From assembly GCA_947176565.1 (NCBI GenBank), contig CAMWRC010000033.1:1-9294 (forward strand): DNA of 9,294 nt. Direction: 5' to 3'. The position numbers were made by a program, and so were the translations under genes. Shown piece after piece: positions 6,218-9,294 of this stretch (its first letter is position 1; the number at the start of each line of letters is the position of its first letter). The DNA is from an uncultured Ruminococcus sp. (GTDB taxonomy: Bacteria; Bacillota; Clostridia; Oscillospirales; Ruminococcaceae). The notes below the pieces were generated by a model, which ran no database searches, was not told the origin of the DNA, and worked only from the letters and a program-made list of their open reading frames with translations.

Positions 6218-6274
6218 AAAATAAGATAAGTAATTATGTATTTATAATTTAATAATTTAACAGGAGCGATAGCT

Positions 6275-9200
6275 ATGAAATTAAAAAAATTTTTAAGCGG
6301 ACTGACATCTGCCGCTCTTTCGCTTACGGCAATTGCCGGACTTCATCTTTCCGGCACGCCTGATGTGAATGCTGCGGCTTCTGACTGGAAATTTGATTTC
6401 GGCGGAGCAGGCGCGGCAGCCGGATATACAGGCGTTTCCGCTGCTGATGCATATAATTCCGCCAAAGGATACGGATTTTCCGATACTTCATCTGTTGCCA
6501 ATGTCGCGGCAAAGGGTTCGGGAGCATACAATGATGCCGTTCAGTTCAAACCTGATTCTTCTGGAAATACAGCAGCAGGAAATGTTTTCAGCGTTGACCT
6601 TCCGAAAGGTCTGTATGAAGTAAAGGTTGTTACAGGAGATTGTTCGCGTATTTCCGTGAAAATGGAAGGTATGCTCCAGATGATAAATCTTACAGGGAAT
6701 AATGCGGAAGAAACTATCCAGATACCGGTTACTGACGGAAAGCTTGAAATTCAGGCAGTTGCCGGACGTTCAGGCACACCGTATTCGATTTCGGCTGTGG
6801 AAATAAAACAGCTCAATACAACCGGTGAAATGAAACCTACTGTATGGCTCTGCGGAGATTCAACTGTTGCGAATTACTACAATACCGCCGATACTGCACA
6901 GCATGGCTGGGGACAGTTCTTCGGAGACTATATCGACCGTAATCAGTGGGAAGTTCGTAATATGGCGGCTTCCGGTCAGTATGCAAAGGGATTTGTTGAC
7001 GGCGGTCAGTTTGATGCCATTGAATATTATGGAAAATCAGGCGATATATATATTATTTCCATAGGTATAAACGATACCAACTATTCAAATGCTTCGGAAT
7101 ATAACACTGTTGTTACCGATATGGTCAAGAAAGCCAAAGCTAAAGGTATGGAAGTTATACTCGTCAAACAGCAGGGCAGACGGAGTGATTTATCAAGAAA
7201 GCCGCTGCTTTCGGGTCGCTGGTTCGGCGGAGAACTTGATAAAATCGGTGCGGAACAATCGGTCAAAGTTGTAGACCTCTTTAATCCGTGGCAGGATTTC
7301 GGTCTTTCAGTCGGATTTGACGGAATGGCTTCATATTATGCAATTCAGGCGGACGGTTCAAATGACGACCTGCATCAGAGTATGCTCGGTTCAAAGAAAC
7401 TTGCGGAAATTATGTCCGGTCTCGTCAATTTCAGCGGCATAGAACCGGAAGTATTCGATGAATCCGCATATTACACATTTGAAAATGTAAACAGTGGTCT
7501 TTATATGGAAGTTGCCGACGCAAAAGGAGAAAGCGGCGCGAATATCCAGCAGTGGGGCATGGATAAGCCCGCAAAACATAATCTCTGGAAGCTTTCATCT
7601 GCCGGAAACGGATATTATTTCATATATTCTGCGCTCAGCGATGATATTGCCGTTGATGTTGCCGGAAATAAAGCAGTCAACGGAAAGAATATCGGTCTTT
7701 ATACATTTAACGGCAAGGAAAATCAGCAGTTCAGCTTCACGAAAAATCCGGACGGTTCATATAAGATACGCACAAAGGTTTCCGGCGGAAAAATGGCTGT
7801 TGAAGTTGTCAATGCCGAAAAAACAGCAGGTGCAAACATTCAGCAGTGGGAAGTAAACGGCGCAAACTGTCAGGACTGGATAATCGAAACAGCAGAACTT
7901 CCTGTAGTTACAGAACCTTCCGTAACTCAGCCTCCTGTAATACAGCCTCCGGCAGCTGAAATAATGCTCGGCGATGCCAACTGCGACGGTGAAGTTTCAG
8001 TTGCCGATGCAACGCTGATATTGCAGTATCTCGGAAACAAGGATAAATACAAGCTTTCGGCGGTGGGTATGATAAATGCTGACGTAACAGGAAACGGCGA
8101 CGGCATTTCTGCGCTTGATGCGCTTTTCATACAGCGCGTTGATGCAGGAGCTGAAGAACTTCCGGTTTATGTTCCTCCGGTAACTACTACAGCGGTTACA
8201 ACTTCGGAAACCGTAACAACAACTGCTGACCCTCATTACTTTGCAGTTGACCAGACATGGGTGAACGGTGTTACCGAAACAGTAAACGCAGGATTTACAA
8301 AAACAGAGGCAACGCCTACCGGTGAAAATATCGGATATGTTAATCTCGATAATGAACTTGACAGCAATATCACATTCAGCGTAAATGTTCCCGAAAAGGG
8401 AAATTATATGACTCATATCAGATTCGCCAACGGTTCAGCAAATGACCGCAGAATGAAAATCTATGTGAACGGCAATACAACGGATTACTGGGTGCAGTCT
8501 TTCACCGGCACAGGCGTATGGACTGAATGGACAGAGTTCGGAATCGTGCTTCCGCTTAATTCCGGAGCAAATACAATACAGCTTGTATCCGCAACTGCAG
8601 AGGGAGGTCCGAATCTTGATTATATTACGCTCACTCTTACAGATGAGCCGTATGCCGAAACATATGACCCGAGCAGTGAGACTCCGGAAATAATTGAAAA
8701 ACCAGCTGTATATATAGCAGGAGATTCAACAGTTCAGAGCTACCGCGCTCAGTATGCTCCGCAGCAGGGCTGGGGATATTATCTGCAAAGCTATTTCAAT
8801 GACAATGTAACAGTGGCAAATCATTCCATAGCAGGACGTTCCACAAAGAAATTTTATGACGAGGGACGCTGGCAGACTATCGTTGACAGTCTCAAGCAGG
8901 GCGACTATGTTATGATACAGTTTGCAATAAACGATTCCGGAGCTTCAAATGCCGACCGCTATGCTCCTACCTGCGGAGATGTTAATTCTCCGGCTGCCGG
9001 TTCGTATGAATGGTATATGACGGAATTTATAAAGACTGCACAGGAAAAGGGTGCAACTCCGATTCTTGTAACGACGGTTATCGGAATGAAAGCATATTCC
9101 GGCGGAAAATTCGTGAACAGCTATTCAAATTACTGCGATGCCTGCAAACAGCTTGCCGCAAAATACAGCATTCCGTGCATTGACCTCAATACGCTTATGG

Positions 9201-9294
9201 TTAATCATTATAATTCAATAGGTTACGATGCAGCTATGAAATATCATCTTATGGGTGTGGTTGAAGGTTCTACAGACGGTACGCACTTCTGTGA
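6275..9294 (+). CDS. Secreted cellulosomal esterase: CE12-like / CBM13 / dockerin / CBM35 / CE12-like (3' end outside window)
   Basis: 1006 codons are visible and the frame is still open at the right edge. Order: signal peptide (1 to about 33, cleavage near VNA-AA); beta-sandwich (about 37-185, FDFGGAG...GYGF as in bacterial rhamnogalacturonan acetylesterases); first SGNH/GDSL domain with GDST (Ser196), IGIND (263-267) and DDLH (Asp364, His367); ricin-type CBM13 (about 398-545) with NIQQW at 423-427 and 521-525; Pro-rich linker; dockerin (565-623) with calcium loops starting at D567 and D603; Thr/Pro linker; CBM35 (about 655-788); second SGNH domain with AGDST (Ser818), NHSIAGRS (849-856), FAIND (883-887) and DGTH (Asp1001, His1004). 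Both catalytic domains look like carbohydrate esterase family 12, which deacetylates rhamnogalacturonan or xylan. The dockerin should bind a scaffoldin cohesin, placing the enzyme in the cellulosome. Related CE12-CBM13-dockerin-CBM35-CE12 architectures are, from memory, known in R. flavefaciens. Substrate specificity is inferred. Confidence 0.93.
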   Translation, partial: MKLKKFLSGLTSAALSLTAIAGLHLSGTPDVNAAASDWKFDFGGAGAAAGYTGVSAADAYNSAKGYGFSDTSSVANVAAKGSGAYNDAVQFKPDSSGNTAAGNVFSVDLPKGLYEVKVVTGDCSRISVKMEGMLQMINLTGNNAEETIQIPVTDGKLEIQAVAGRSGTPYSISAVEIKQLNTTGEMKPTVWLCGDSTVANYYNTADTAQHGWGQFFGDYIDRNQWEVRNMAASGQYAKGFVDGGQFDAIEYYGKSGDIYIISIGINDTNYSNASEYNTVVTDMVKKAKAKGMEVILVKQQGRRSDLSRKPLLSGRWFGGELDKIGAEQSVKVVDLFNPWQDFGLSVGFDGMASYYAIQADGSNDDLHQSMLGSKKLAEIMSGLVNFSGIEPEVFDESAYYTFENVNSGLYMEVADAKGESGANIQQWGMDKPAKHNLWKLSSAGNGYYFIYSALSDDIAVDVAGNKAVNGKNIGLYTFNGKENQQFSFTKNPDGSYKIRTKVSGGKMAVEVVNAEKTAGANIQQWEVNGANCQDWIIETAELPVVTEPSVTQPPVIQPPAAEIMLGDANCDGEVSVADATLILQYLGNKDKYKLSAVGMINADVTGNGDGISALDALFIQRVDAGAEELPVYVPPVTTTAVTTSETVTTTADPHYFAVDQTWVNGVTETVNAGFTKTEATPTGENIGYVNLDNELDSNITFSVNVPEKGNYMTHIRFANGSANDRRMKIYVNGNTTDYWVQSFTGTGVWTEWTEFGIVLPLNSGANTIQLVSATAEGGPNLDYITLTLTDEPYAETYDPSSETPEIIEKPAVYIAGDSTVQSYRAQYAPQQGWGYYLQSYFNDNVTVANHSIAGRSTKKFYDEGRWQTIVDSLKQGDYVMIQFAINDSGASNADRYAPTCGDVNSPAAGSYEWYMTEFIKTAQEKGATPILVTTVIGMKAYSGGKFVNSYSNYCDACKQLAAKYSIPCIDLNTLMVNHYNSIGYDAAMKYHLMGVVEGSTDGTHFC

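Noticed and set aside
7997..8416. Minus-strand Cys-rich open frame of 139 codons
   Set aside because: Antisense to the dockerin and CBM35 coding region of a clearly real gene; its Cys content follows from the opposite-strand codons.
1..9294. CRISPR array, tRNA, rRNA, insertion sequence or attachment site
   Set aside because: No regularly spaced short repeats, cloverleaf-like sequence, transposase frame or terminal inverted repeats were seen; the only long repeat is the 358-bp tandem duplication.

Overview
The window looks like chromosomal DNA from a cellulolytic Ruminococcus of the R. flavefaciens / R. champanellensis type. The main reason is a secreted, multi-domain pectin-type esterase on the right, which carries an internal dockerin with the '...GNGDGIS..DAL.IQR' style of second repeat typical of that group. 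The moderate GC content, strong AGGAG-type ribosome binding sites and BspA-type leucine-rich repeats also fit a Gram-positive gut or rumen Firmicute. The genus is an inference.

Left part (1-4777, all on the minus strand): one tightly spaced operon read right to left. Its order is (a) a zinc-ribbon protein with BspA-like leucine-rich repeats, (b) a Ser/Thr-kinase-like protein with a C-terminal zinc ribbon, (c) a TerY-like von Willebrand A (VWA) protein with an intact metal site, (d) a truncated PP2C phosphatase fragment, (e) an intact PP2C phosphatase, and (f) the start of an unrecognised protein that runs off the left edge. Kinase + VWA + PP2C is the 'TerY-P triad' described in comparative genomics as a predicted phosphorylation-signalling module. 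Its biological role is largely unknown. A sigma-A-like promoter (4850-4878) precedes the leucine-rich-repeat gene.

The most striking structural feature is a perfect 358-bp head-to-tail duplication (818-1175 and 1176-1533) across the VWA/PP2C boundary. It copies the last ten sense codons and the stop codon of the VWA gene, the phosphatase ribosome binding site and the first 100 phosphatase codons. The result is a 109-residue phosphatase stub ending in a second copy of the VWA C-terminus, followed by a complete phosphatase gene with the same upstream context.

Middle (4778-6274): a lipoprotein with a C39-like (Peptidase_C39_2) cysteine peptidase domain, minus strand, with its own strong promoter. 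It is divergent from the esterase gene, and the 285-bp shared intergenic region holds two good promoters and a small inverted repeat.

Right part (6275-9294, plus strand): one open frame continuing past the right edge. It encodes a secreted cellulosomal enzyme: signal peptide, beta-sandwich, CE12-like SGNH esterase, CBM13 (ricin-type), dockerin, Thr-rich linker, CBM35, and a second CE12-like SGNH esterase. It should remove acetyl groups from pectin (rhamnogalacturonan) or another acetylated plant polysaccharide while docked in the cellulosome. Nothing in the sequence ties the signalling operon to the esterase beyond proximity.
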